From positions 1 through 24,740 of IMG/VR virus record IMGVR_UViG_3300049810_000060: a stretch of DNA of 24,740 bases; one strand, 5' to 3'. Shown piece after piece: positions 6,189 to 14,735 of this stretch. Both the position numbers and the translations under genes were made by a program. The notes beneath the pieces are model-generated. The model did no database searches, was not told the origin of the DNA, and worked only from the letters and a program-made list of their open reading frames with translations. The stretch's first letter is position 1; the number at the start of each line of letters is the position of its first letter. The DNA is from a virus.

Positions 6189-7717
6189 TAAAAGTCTTCT
6201 CCTTCTTCACTATGTCCCTCTGAATCTATTTCGCCTTGTATTCTAGCGATATCATCTTCTGAGAAACGAAGTATATGTTTTCTGACATAATCGTCTGAAA
6301 AATACTTACCAATAAATGATTCTGCCTGTGAAAGAATATCTAATCTTTCTCTGATAATCTCTCCCTCTTTTAACTCTTGGAAGTGATTGTCTGTTGCAAA
6401 ATCATAATGTATAAAATCTTTCATTGCATCAAACTCAGCGCCTGATACAATATTTTTTAGAACCATTTGAGTTCTAAGTAAATCAGTAAAGAGTCTTGCA
6501 AACTTAGTTTGTAGTCTCTTAGTGAACTTATTAAATTTAAGTTCATCTCTACTAATTTCTGATGCCCTACCCATGTTGAAACCATTATCTGCTTCAAGTC
6601 TAGATGTAGGTACATTGAGAGAACGATATAGTTTCTTTTTAAAGTATTCTATATCTTCTATCTCTGCAAGGTTCTGACCACCTGGTAGTGTAGTAATCTC
6701 TGTTCCTCTACCACCTTCTCTTCTTGGTAACCAAAAGTCTTCTAACATTGACATGTGGCGTCTATCATCTTTGATTTCGCCTGTGTCTGCATTGTAAACA
6801 AGTTTATTTCTATACTTGTTCATTGTATCTGCAAGGTATTGTTCTGCCTTTACTTTAGGTAAATTACCAACATCAATATAGAAGATTCTTCTTTCTGGTG
6901 CCCTTGATATTCTGTAAATAACAAGTGCATCTTCCATCATTGATAACTGATTTGCAGTCTTCAATGCCTTATGCAAATATCCGATTACAACATTCTTTGT
7001 GTAATCTAACATACCAGAAGTAGTATAACTTACTGCCTCTGGTGCAATCTTAACTGTGGCGCCTTCATTTGCGACACCTTTGTCGAATCCTTTGTCGTTA
7101 AACATATAGAATTCTTCAACTTTTTTGATTATATCTATTTTCGTTTTAGTGTCTTTTTCTTTTTCAACATTACGAACTTTCTTAATCTTTAATGGGTCAA
7201 CATTTCTAATGTCAACCATGCCTTGTTGTGGTCTTTTAGAATCTACAATCTTATGAAAGTAAATACGACCATCAACATACCATTTACGGAATAGTTCATG
7301 TGAATTTTGATGGAATTTCATCAAGGTTAGAATCACCTTGAATTCTTCGTGCATCTTTTGTTTGATGCTGTCGGACAATTCTACATCTCTTAAATCTAAT
7401 GAGACTACTCTATCTTGGGTATCTGAAACTATACATTCATTTACTATATCTTCGATAGCAATATCACATTCTGGCACAAGAGATGTCTCTCTGTATCTTC
7501 TAATGAGTGCGACCTCATTCTTGATACCTCCTTCCATATCAACATAGGAACCATATGCCCCACCTGATATGAAACCACCTGGCGACTGTTGAACAATGGG
7601 AGTTCCATCATCCTCGGCCGGTGCTACAAAAGAAGTCGCTGACTTCTTCTGTATATCTACATCTCGTAATTCGTCTTTCAACCCCTTACGATTTATTTCA
7701 AACCCAAAAATATCCAT
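6188..7717 (-). CDS. gp20: Portal vertex protein gp20
   Basis: A 509-aa portal protein (T4 gp20, 524 aa). Twelve copies form the ring at the head vertex through which DNA is packaged by gp16/gp17 and to which the neck attaches. Conserved parts seen include LIRRYRETSLVPECDIAIEDIVNE near residue 75, the DVDP-like phrase IRNVDPLKIKKVR, YRISRAPERRIFYIDVGNLP, and the PGGQNLAEIEDIEYFKKKLYRSLNVPTSRL segment typical of T4-like portals. The C-terminus is acidic. A TATAAATA late box lies 5 nt upstream of the ATG with no Shine-Dalgarno sequence, so the mRNA from this promoter would be leaderless. Read-through from gp19 is also possible. Confidence 0.97.
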   Translation of the reverse strand: MDIFGFEINRKGLKDELRDVDIQKKSATSFVAPAEDDGTPIVQQSPGGFISGGAYGSYVDMEGGIKNEVALIRRYRETSLVPECDIAIEDIVNECIVSDTQDRVVSLDLRDVELSDSIKQKMHEEFKVILTLMKFHQNSHELFRKWYVDGRIYFHKIVDSKRPQQGMVDIRNVDPLKIKKVRNVEKEKDTKTKIDIIKKVEEFYMFNDKGFDKGVANEGATVKIAPEAVSYTTSGMLDYTKNVVIGYLHKALKTANQLSMMEDALVIYRISRAPERRIFYIDVGNLPKVKAEQYLADTMNKYRNKLVYNADTGEIKDDRRHMSMLEDFWLPRREGGRGTEITTLPGGQNLAEIEDIEYFKKKLYRSLNVPTSRLEADNGFNMGRASEISRDELKFNKFTKRLQTKFARLFTDLLRTQMVLKNIVSGAEFDAMKDFIHYDFATDNHFQELKEGEIIRERLDILSQAESFIGKYFSDDYVRKHILRFSEDDIARIQGEIDSEGHSEEGEDF

Positions 7718-7722
7718 AATTA

Positions 7723-7730
7723 TATTTATA
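7723..7730 (-). promoter_or_regulatory. Late promoter TATAAATA at gp20
   Basis: A perfect late box on the minus strand, 5 nt from the gp20 ATG. With T4 geometry transcription would start at the start codon itself. It shares the spacing and the following ATGGRTAT with the boxes at 1956 and 15856. Confidence 0.75.
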
Positions 7731-7747
7731 ACACCCTAAATGGTGCT
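7730..7747 (-). other. Weak hairpin between gp19 and gp20
   Basis: On the minus strand AGCACC, loop ATTTAG, GGTGTT pairs over 6 bp with one G-U. It abuts the gp20 late promoter. No U-run follows, so termination would be weak at best. Confidence 0.3.
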
Positions 7748-7762
7748 ATTTTCACTTTATTT

Positions 7763-8260
7763 TTAAAGGACTCTTTCCCAATGCGAATACTGGAATTCAA
7801 CATCAAATGTCTCCAATGTGTCAACTGTCTCATAAGATAAGTCAATCGCACCAATACTAGTTGGAAACATGTTAAAGAATTCGTATCTCGCAAGGACGGA
7901 ATCATCTTTGTTTAATTGTTCAACAAATGCTCTGTCTACTAAGTAGTCAAGGTTTGTTTGTCCTTCACCACTGTCTAAGTCTTGAATGTCTGTTTGCCAT
8001 CCTTCTAGTGCAGTTCTTGCTGAGAATTCTACATCATTAATAATTGTCACGGTCCAAGGTTCGAATGTTCTATCTCCTGCGAGTTTTAAAACATGTCCTC
8101 TGAACTGTTGTTCAACAACACCTAATGTAGCAGCAGGAATCTGTGCTGATTGACATAAGAATTCAATCTTATTACCTGTTCTAGGTATAAAAACTCTAAA
8201 ACGGTTAGCTCTTGGGCCACCACCTAGAAGTTGTGCTTTGAATTGGTCTATACTTGCCAT
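7763..8260 (-). CDS. gp19: Tail tube protein gp19
   Basis: A 165-aa protein, the same size as T4 gp19 (163 aa). It polymerises as hexameric rings into the inner tail tube, around which gp18 assembles. Matches to T4 gp19 are clear: IEFLCQSAQIPAATLGVVEQQFRGHVLKLAGDRTFEPWTVTIINDVEFSAR corresponds to the T4 CKATALPAG...INVAGDRTFDDWTVTVMND. The C-terminal NMFPTSIGAIDLSYETVDTLETFDVEFQYSHWE corresponds to the T4 LWPTNVGELQLDW...ETFEV...YWE. It follows gp18 by 11 bases with a good ribosome-binding site (AAGGAG), so it is probably transcribed with gp18. Confidence 0.98.
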   Translation of the reverse strand: MASIDQFKAQLLGGGPRANRFRVFIPRTGNKIEFLCQSAQIPAATLGVVEQQFRGHVLKLAGDRTFEPWTVTIINDVEFSARTALEGWQTDIQDLDSGEGQTNLDYLVDRAFVEQLNKDDSVLARYEFFNMFPTSIGAIDLSYETVDTLETFDVEFQYSHWERVL

Positions 8261-8271
8261 CTAATTACTCC

Positions 8272-10275
8272 TTATACTGCGCCGTAAATTTCTTCAAACT
8301 GAACACCACTTCTAGCAGCAACAAAGTTTAAAGTTATGTAGTTAATTGATTTAGAAGGTTTCAAGAAGATAGAACATACAAATTCGTTTCTATCTTGTAC
8401 AGCGTCTGTATTGTTTGTTTCGTCACAAACGACTGAGAAATCTACTAATCCTCTTCTGTTTTTAACATCTCTTAAGAAAGGTTCTACAGCAGCCCTAAAC
8501 TGAGCCCTTGTGAATGAATCGTTGAATTCAAACAATTGAGCCTTAGCAGCAGTTGAAATTGCCTTTTCTAAAGTGATGAATAGTCTTCTTACATTTATTC
8601 TATCAAATGCGGAAGGTGATGTTAATGCAGTCTTATCTCCAAATAGTACTGTTCCCTGTCCTGGGAAGGTAACTACTGGATTAATTCTTGCACGATATAG
8701 GTCATCTCTACTTGACTGTTTCGGATTGAAAGCAAGTTTAGTGATACCTAAGTATTGTCCTCTTGAGAACCCAGCAGGCGAGAACCATGGGTCTTGAAGT
8801 AAGTCACTTCTTGCCATAATTCCAGCAGTGTGTCCACATGCAGGTACCCAACAATATTTGTCATTGTACTTCTCGTATTGATAAGTCCAACCACTGTCGA
8901 ATACTGCGTAAGAACTAGATGTGCATGATGCGTAATCTGCCTTAACATTTGTTGATTGTGTTGACTCACTTGATACGCCAACTACTGAGGCTCTTCTTGG
9001 AGATGCAACTACTAAACAGTCTTTTCTATTTTCTGCAATCTGTATTGCACTGTTTACTAGTGAATTGTGGTCTGCAAGAGTATCTTGAGCACCCTCTGAA
9101 CCACCCCCAGCGTCACTGGATGTTGACCCAACGACTAAGAAAGCCATATCTATTGTTTCTGCATCTGAGAAATGTTTGTCCCATGCATCGGTCTTTTGAC
9201 CAACTGTTGGGTTTGCACGACCATCTGCACCACCTGTTAGTGATGAGATTTCAGGAAGAGCAGGTCTTGTGAAGACATTACCGACTGCAGCCTGTAATGT
9301 TCTGTTTTCTGCGACTGTTAAGTCTGTTGCAGTTGAGTGACCTGACCACCAAACATACTTTGATTCTCTTTCGATTACATCTTTGTAGTAGTTTGAATTA
9401 CCTGTAGAATTCTTTGCATCTGACCCTAGTGATACGAATGAGAATGACTCTAACACAGCGCCTTTAGTGCCTGTGAATAGACCATCTTCATCTTCAACAA
9501 CAAGGTGAATCTCATCATTTACTGCGCCAACTAATGTGGCCCCTGCTGATGTTCCTGGTGCTTTGTCGAATAATGCGTAATGTTCCCAATATCTATCAAC
9601 TGATTCATCATCAACAACAGCACTTGTAAGACCAGTACCTTCTGGTTGATTTAATGCCTTAAATGTCAATGTGTTTGTTGAAATACCAACTACTTGATAA
9701 TGAGTCGTGTGATTTGCGAACTTAATGATGTCGCCAATTATAACAGCGGCGCCTGAATCTACTACAACTGATGTTGCTCCAATTGCGTAGCCTGACCCAT
9801 TGTTGACTGCGGTAGCAGCGTCATTGAAATATGCGTTTGAAGAAGCACACATGTGAACTTTAATAGAATTACCTAAAGCCCCAGCGTGTCTTGCAACCCA
9901 CTTACCGACTGTACCTGCTGCCCCACCTGATTTATAGGTGTTTACATAGTCGTCTGAATTTTTTAATAATGTTGCTGAGTTTCCTGTTTGGTTTGCGTTG
10001 AATAAACCAGTGTTAGAAATTCTAACTACTGATAATGAAGAACCATATCTCAAGAAAGACTCGGCAGTGTAGAAGTCTTCAACAGAGGCGTTATTGTCTG
10101 CTGGTTTGTAGAATTCTTCAACTAGTTGTTGTCCATCTGAAACTGTTTTTACTTCATCAACAGGTCCCCATTGGAATACGCCAGCGAATCCACCTCTTGT
10201 TGAGGATACTGCTGGAACAACATTCGATAAGTCAATCTCTTTGACCTGAACGCCTGGTGAAACTTGAAATGCCAT
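8272..10275 (-). CDS. gp18: Contractile tail sheath protein gp18
   Basis: A 667-aa sheath protein (T4 gp18, 659 aa). It assembles around the tube and contracts at infection. The N-terminus FQVSPGVQVKEIDLSNVVPAV and GGFAGVFQWGPV is the typical sheath opening. The C-terminal conserved region has the RRLFITLEKAI motif, FEFNDSFTRAQFRAAVEPFLRDVKNRRGLVDFSVVCDETNN, and SINYITLNFVAARSGVQFEEI. The middle carries the more variable surface domains. A structured leader and a tandem pair of late promoters precede it, consistent with very high late expression. The ribosome-binding site is AGGAGAA. Confidence 0.98.
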   Translation of the reverse strand: MAFQVSPGVQVKEIDLSNVVPAVSSTRGGFAGVFQWGPVDEVKTVSDGQQLVEEFYKPADNNASVEDFYTAESFLRYGSSLSVVRISNTGLFNANQTGNSATLLKNSDDYVNTYKSGGAAGTVGKWVARHAGALGNSIKVHMCASSNAYFNDAATAVNNGSGYAIGATSVVVDSGAAVIIGDIIKFANHTTHYQVVGISTNTLTFKALNQPEGTGLTSAVVDDESVDRYWEHYALFDKAPGTSAGATLVGAVNDEIHLVVEDEDGLFTGTKGAVLESFSFVSLGSDAKNSTGNSNYYKDVIERESKYVWWSGHSTATDLTVAENRTLQAAVGNVFTRPALPEISSLTGGADGRANPTVGQKTDAWDKHFSDAETIDMAFLVVGSTSSDAGGGSEGAQDTLADHNSLVNSAIQIAENRKDCLVVASPRRASVVGVSSESTQSTNVKADYASCTSSSYAVFDSGWTYQYEKYNDKYCWVPACGHTAGIMARSDLLQDPWFSPAGFSRGQYLGITKLAFNPKQSSRDDLYRARINPVVTFPGQGTVLFGDKTALTSPSAFDRINVRRLFITLEKAISTAAKAQLFEFNDSFTRAQFRAAVEPFLRDVKNRRGLVDFSVVCDETNNTDAVQDRNEFVCSIFLKPSKSINYITLNFVAARSGVQFEEIYGAV

Positions 10276-10290
10276 ACTTTTCTCCTGTTA

Positions 10291-10321
10291 ATGTATTTTT
10301 ACATTGTAAAAGTTGTTTACA
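10291..10321 (-). promoter_or_regulatory. Two small hairpins in the gp18 leader
   Basis: The leader from the tandem promoter can form TGTAAA/TTTACA (10305-10321, 5-nt loop) and then ATGTA/TACAT (10291-10304, 4-nt loop), just before the ribosome-binding site AGGAG. Such A+U hairpins are weak; a role in mRNA stability is a guess. Confidence 0.35.
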
Positions 10322-10325
10322 CTTT

Positions 10326-10341
10326 TATTTATATATTTATA
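10326..10341 (-). promoter_or_regulatory. Tandem late promoters (two TATAAATA boxes) for gp18
   Basis: Two perfect TATAAATA boxes sit head to tail with no gap on the minus strand (10334-10341 and 10326-10333), 4 bases past the gp17 stop. Transcription would start about 45 nt before gp18. The duplication of the box is unusual. Confidence 0.8.
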
Positions 10342-10345
10342 ATAT

Positions 10346-11929
10346 CTAAGAACCCTTAGAGTACCATCTGTCGCCACTAGCGTCAACAAATGATTCGACT
10401 TCGCCTTGGTCCCCAAATACTCCCGCTGGTAACATGTCATCCTCTATCATTTTCTGTTGTTCAGAATATAATAAATCTTTAACAGCGGTGTCTGTTAAGT
10501 GTGTGAAGAACTCTGTGGTTACAAACCACGCAAAGAGTACACAATTCATTACCATGTCGTCATGATAACCTCTGTCTGCCTCGAATGAAGAACCTTTATT
10601 AACAAATGTCATAAGTTCTGTAATCGTTGCTCTATCTACTACAGATAGTCTGTTTTCTTCTAGTAGTTCCTTTAAAGTGGAACAACCAACTCTCTTAATC
10701 TTTCTAGACATTGTGATACCAATGTCTTTCGCATGTGTCATACCTTGCACAAAGACATTTGGATATTCTATGTCATAGTGCAATTGTGTAGCGACCATTG
10801 AACCCTCTGCATTGTTTTCTATTATTACAAGTGCTTCATTATATCTACTACAGTACTTATTTATTAAATCCGGAAACAGCATGGGGCTAATCATGTTATC
10901 TCTGTATGTACAAACCTGTTTAAATGGTCTTTGAGACACATCAAAGATACTAAAAGTAGAATAGTCGAACCCTCTACCTTGTGATACATCAACGGTTACA
11001 ACATAGTTATGGTCTTGTTTTGGCGTATCATATACTATTAAACCATCTTTTTTCCATTCGCCATCTACTGCTCTCATACCCAATAATGTATCTGCATTGA
11101 TAAGAGTATTACCAGTACCTAAGAAACTGTTGCCATATTCTTGTTCAAACTGTGCCTCTGAGGTGTTTGCAATAGTCTGTTTCTTCCACTCTTCATCACG
11201 ACCTGGCACATCTTGCCAACCAATAGTGAATGATTTATACTCTGATTGGTCATGTATAGCACTTTCGTATATCTTATGAAACATATTACCCACACCATTT
11301 GCAGTAGATGTGATAATAACTTTTGAATCTTTACCAGATGTGACAACAGGATATGTAGCAGTATAAAATGTCTCTGCATCTTCTACGAAAGCAAACTCAT
11401 CAAGGTACAACATGTTAATTGACATACCACGAATGGACGATGAAGATGTGGCAGCTGCGACCAGTTTACTATCATTGCCGAACTCGATGTTTCCTTTGTT
11501 TAGAATCTTTACGCCTGGTTGTAAGAAGAATGGCACGGTCTCCAACATGGTTACAATACGAGACACCATCTCTCTGGCAATCGCACCTTTGTTCGCCAGA
11601 ATCGCTGTGGTGACTTCTGGAGTGAACAATAGATACCATAAAAGATATGCACATGATGTAATTGATTTACCACTCTGTCTGGCGGCAAGAATGACACTGA
11701 ATCTATTGTCATTAAAATGATTTATGAGTTTATCTTGATATCCACGAAGTTTAAACGGTACTAGACCTTCATCTAGTGATATAATCTGACAATAATTTTG
11801 TATAAAGTGGCAAGGATCCTCAGAACATTTTTGATATTCTGCTATCTCTTCTGGTGTATACTTTGTTTCTACACCTGCTCTTTTGATTAAATTGTTACCT
11901 AAGTAACCTTCGTTCTTCGCTTGAACCAT
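10346..11929 (-). CDS. gp17: Large terminase subunit gp17
   Basis: The 527-aa DNA-packaging motor and headful nuclease, which docks on the gp20 portal. The ATPase domain has an adenine-binding LRGYQ (61-65), a Walker A variant ARQSGKS (83-89), Walker B MLYLDE (D177, E178) and coupling motif TSTANG (207-212). The C-terminal RNase H-like nuclease has VDVSQGRG (D314), IIENN (E371) and GYHDD (D457/D458), matching the D-E-D triad of T4 gp17 (D401, E458, D542). It is shorter than T4 gp17 (610 aa) mainly at the N-terminus. It follows gp16 by 3 bases. No intron or homing gene interrupts it. Confidence 0.98.
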   Translation of the reverse strand: MVQAKNEGYLGNNLIKRAGVETKYTPEEIAEYQKCSEDPCHFIQNYCQIISLDEGLVPFKLRGYQDKLINHFNDNRFSVILAARQSGKSITSCAYLLWYLLFTPEVTTAILANKGAIAREMVSRIVTMLETVPFFLQPGVKILNKGNIEFGNDSKLVAAATSSSSIRGMSINMLYLDEFAFVEDAETFYTATYPVVTSGKDSKVIITSTANGVGNMFHKIYESAIHDQSEYKSFTIGWQDVPGRDEEWKKQTIANTSEAQFEQEYGNSFLGTGNTLINADTLLGMRAVDGEWKKDGLIVYDTPKQDHNYVVTVDVSQGRGFDYSTFSIFDVSQRPFKQVCTYRDNMISPMLFPDLINKYCSRYNEALVIIENNAEGSMVATQLHYDIEYPNVFVQGMTHAKDIGITMSRKIKRVGCSTLKELLEENRLSVVDRATITELMTFVNKGSSFEADRGYHDDMVMNCVLFAWFVTTEFFTHLTDTAVKDLLYSEQQKMIEDDMLPAGVFGDQGEVESFVDASGDRWYSKGS

Positions 11930-11932
11930 ATT

Positions 11933-12328
11933 TTAGTCTTTGTTCTTCTTAAGGAACTTTTGTAATTCAGAAGTTGACCCAACATACAAATGATTGTGTT
12001 GTTGTCCTATCTTCTGTTGTTCTTCGCCCTCTAACTTCTTCAATTTACTCTGTAAATCTATAAGTTTCTCTGCTGTTTCACCTACTGTTTTAATTAACTG
12101 ACCTGCAACTTCGTATGCACGAGGGTGTTCTGTTTCTTTTGATAATTGTAGTATGCCTTCGATTGCATCTTGTCCTCTTTCTACGAGTCCATACAGATTT
12201 TCTCTAGCGTATTTGTAATCTGTTTCCATGTTCTCATGTCGAGAAGGAAGTTTAACTATCTTTGTTTCTTCTTTGATGTCCGATTCTATATTTAAAAGGT
12301 CATCTAATTTTTCATCTATATCATTCAT
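11933..12328 (-). CDS. gp16: Small terminase subunit gp16
   Basis: A 131-aa, mainly helical protein upstream of gp17. In T4 gp16 (164 aa) forms a ring that regulates gp17 and recognises DNA for packaging. Conserved features: METDYKYARENLYGLVERGQDAI, as in T4 [22 protein letters not shown]. A central coiled coil follows (ETEHPRAYEVAGQLIKTVGETAEKLIDLQ). The C-terminal phrase LYVGSTSELQKFLK is equivalent to T4 VFMGSPTELMDEI, the segment thought to contact gp17. The start is joined to the stop of the preceding oxygenase by a 4-base ATGA overlap. Confidence 0.95.
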   Translation of the reverse strand: MNDIDEKLDDLLNIESDIKEETKIVKLPSRHENMETDYKYARENLYGLVERGQDAIEGILQLSKETEHPRAYEVAGQLIKTVGETAEKLIDLQSKLKKLEGEEQQKIGQQHNHLYVGSTSELQKFLKKNKD

Positions 12329-12825
12329 GTTATTGCCTCGAAATAGTCTATATTCAGTACATGTCTATATTTTTTACTACATGTATTGGTTGTACCTGTG
12401 TGTTGTGTATGTCCATCAAACATCAATATTCTATTCGCAACACTATCAATACATTCTATTTCATCTGATTCTTTTAGCATAGTATATCCATTATTTGTAT
12501 TTAAGTATAACAATGCAGTTTTTAAATTTTTTGGTGCAGTCTCAATGTCCACATGAAATTCATTTTTTATAATTGTATCAGTTCTTGGCAACATATTAAG
12601 TTTACATCGCACTAAAGAACAAACATTTAATTTATCTAATAATGGTTCAATCCACTCATATGCATCACTCTGAGGTTGATTGTCAAAGTATAATGCATGT
12701 ACAAATTGTATCTCATCACCATCTCTATTGACTGTATTTAAAAAATATGGAAAAGTTGGATGAGTAAATTTATCTACTAGTTCATTAAAGTAGTTTTGGT
12801 CTAATGCATTATCTATTATTTTCAT
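12325..12825 (-). CDS. Small 2OG-Fe(II) oxygenase between gp15 and gp16
   Basis: A 166-aa protein with the compact 2OG-Fe(II) dioxygenase core. It opens with IIDNALDQNYFNEL, the usual opening helix. FHVDIE carries H91 and D93 of the iron triad, followed by KTALLYLNTNNGYT, a typical strand pair. MFDGHTQHTGT holds the distal His (H142), and KKYRHVLNID holds the 2-oxoglutarate Arg (R154). It resembles the small prolyl-4-hydroxylase-like proteins of marine phages whose substrates are unknown. It interrupts the T4 gp15-gp16 order and is translationally coupled to gp16 (ATGA). It is more A+T-rich than its neighbours by eye, which might mean later acquisition. Confidence 0.85.
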   Translation of the reverse strand: MKIIDNALDQNYFNELVDKFTHPTFPYFLNTVNRDGDEIQFVHALYFDNQPQSDAYEWIEPLLDKLNVCSLVRCKLNMLPRTDTIIKNEFHVDIETAPKNLKTALLYLNTNNGYTMLKESDEIECIDSVANRILMFDGHTQHTGTTNTCSKKYRHVLNIDYFEAIT

Positions 12826-12840
12826 CTATTTCATTCATAA

Positions 12841-13878
12841 TTAACTATTGTCTTCTTCACTGTAATCATCTTTGACACCATCGTCATAGAAAGATACATT
12901 CTCTGCAACAACGAAAGTATCGTCTGCATCGACTGAACCAACAAAGAGTAATTTATTACTAGCATCGGTCATGTTCACAGCAGCCGAAACTGTTATTTGT
13001 TCTCTGTTAGTTGCAATTGTGGTTATTGTGGGATTGGTATCTAAGTTGGTACCAAATACTTCATCTCCTACACTTATCTTACTATTTATTGCACTAGGGA
13101 AGGTGATTATGTTTAGGTCACTTACTGCATTTGATAACTCTTGGAATGCAGGTTCATAGTGTTTAACTTCTTTAACAAGTCCTGATACACCTATATTTGA
13201 TGATGTAAATGTTTTATTGCCATCTCCAATATAAGTTCTTTCAATAACATTCTTAATGATATTGCCTGTATAGATAGGACCAAAGAAGTATGTCTTCATT
13301 GTAAAGTCTAAAGTATATTCTATAACTCTTCTATCTTCCATTGAACCCTCATAGTCATCTTGAAATGATACTGAGTTTAATATTATGGGTACATCTCTAT
13401 GGTCTGCCATATCATCAACCATCTTCATGGTGACTGTATATTCTGGTTGAAAGTAAGGTAGTATCTGTTCTACGATTTGCAATGCATCATTCATATTCTT
13501 AGTTAGAATAGTTAATGTGAAGTTTAGATTGTAAGGTGCAGGTGCGTATTGAAAACCTTTTTTACCATTTGTTTCCATTATAGGTTTGACTGCCCTTATG
13601 AGTTTGTTCTGTTGTCTCTGTACATCATATTCAAAACCTGTCAATTCAAATGCCATCCTTGGCAACGATATTGCACTCCTATTTCTATCTGATAGATTCG
13701 CCTCTTCAGCAATTCTATCTAAAAACTTTTGTTTAGGACCATATGATATTGGTACCATAGGAGAAGATAAGACTGTTCCGTCTGATTTGATTTTCTTGAA
13801 TTGAATGTTATTAAACATTGTACCAAATACTGATACGCATCGTTTAATAGTTTCATTGTAAAAATATGTACCGAACAT
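12841..13878 (-). CDS. gp15: Tail sheath stabiliser / tail terminator gp15
   Basis: A 345-aa homologue of T4 gp15 (272 aa), the hexamer that caps the finished tail and binds the neck. The N-terminus MFGTYFYNETIKRCVSVFGTMFNNIQFKK matches T4 MFGYFYNSSFRRYATLMGDLFSNIQIKR. VPISYGPKQKFL, the QYAPAPYNLNFTLTILTKNMNDALQIVEQILPYFQPEYTVTM stretch and the RVIEYTLDF phrase also match T4 closely. About 120 extra residues at the C-terminus (from about residue 225) look like an added beta-rich domain ending in an acidic tail. The start overlaps the gp14 stop (TAATG). Confidence 0.97.
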   Translation of the reverse strand: MFGTYFYNETIKRCVSVFGTMFNNIQFKKIKSDGTVLSSPMVPISYGPKQKFLDRIAEEANLSDRNRSAISLPRMAFELTGFEYDVQRQQNKLIRAVKPIMETNGKKGFQYAPAPYNLNFTLTILTKNMNDALQIVEQILPYFQPEYTVTMKMVDDMADHRDVPIILNSVSFQDDYEGSMEDRRVIEYTLDFTMKTYFFGPIYTGNIIKNVIERTYIGDGNKTFTSSNIGVSGLVKEVKHYEPAFQELSNAVSDLNIITFPSAINSKISVGDEVFGTNLDTNPTITTIATNREQITVSAAVNMTDASNKLLFVGSVDADDTFVVAENVSFYDDGVKDDYSEEDNS

Positions 13879-14729
13879 TATGGTTCACCAAATGGGTTTG
13901 TTTCTGATAAGTCTAAGTATGATGAATCTTTATTCTCAAAGTCTAAGTTCTGAGCGGCTGCATCATTGTTGAATGTCATTCTATCGTCTATAGATGAGAT
14001 AGTAAATGTTGCGCCATTGGCACCATTTAATACATCGCCAACTTGTAGTGTTGTTGTGATATCTTTTGCGAGAAGTTTACTTGTCGGTTGATTCCAAGAT
14101 ACAACTTCTGCAACAACTGTACCATTGAGTGCGAGAGTTTCATTCGCAATATAGTCTGTTGCATTACCATTGTTCATTGTCATATTCAATGAGTATGCTT
14201 GTTCATCTTCTATCAAGTCTATGTCACCAATTCCAGTATCGAAATCTTCTTGACTGTATTCAAACAGTTCACATCTTAGTTTAAATACAAACAGTTTACC
14301 TACTTGATAGAAAGGGTCTTCATGTTCTACAAATTTAATTTCAAACATAGAACCACTAAGAGGGAAGTAGATTAAATCTCCTTCGTTTGGTCTAAATGAT
14401 GTTGCGAGATTTGAGTCTAGTGAGATGAATCTTTCCCAACTTCTTAATGATATAACAAAGGTCGCCTGGTCTCTAATCTGTAAACCAAACTTAGACATAA
14501 GGTCGCCTTCGCCTTCGAAACCATCTGTATTCTCAATGTACATTTCAACTGAGTATGCATCACCAAATTTAGATTGCACATCTTCATTGAGTATACTATC
14601 CTCTTCGATAACTTGTCGAGGTAGATACATTGTCTCGTGACCATACATTCTTAAAGACTCAACAACTAAATCTTCATAGAGATGTTGTTCAGAATTTACT
14701 GCATGATTAAAAAATACATTTGTTGCCAT
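13878..14729 (-). CDS. gp14: Neck protein gp14
   Basis: A 283-aa homologue of T4 gp14 (256 aa), which with gp13 forms the neck connecting the filled head to the tail. Shared features: FFNH...[25 protein letters not shown] corresponds to T4 [62 protein letters not shown] corresponds to T4 [29 protein letters not shown]. The ending NPFGEP parallels SPFDNDF in T4. A segment from about residue 185 to 255 is less conserved. It is coupled to gp15 downstream and 6 bases from gp13 upstream. Confidence 0.97.
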   Translation of the reverse strand: [283 protein letters not shown]

Positions 14730-14735
14730 AATTTA

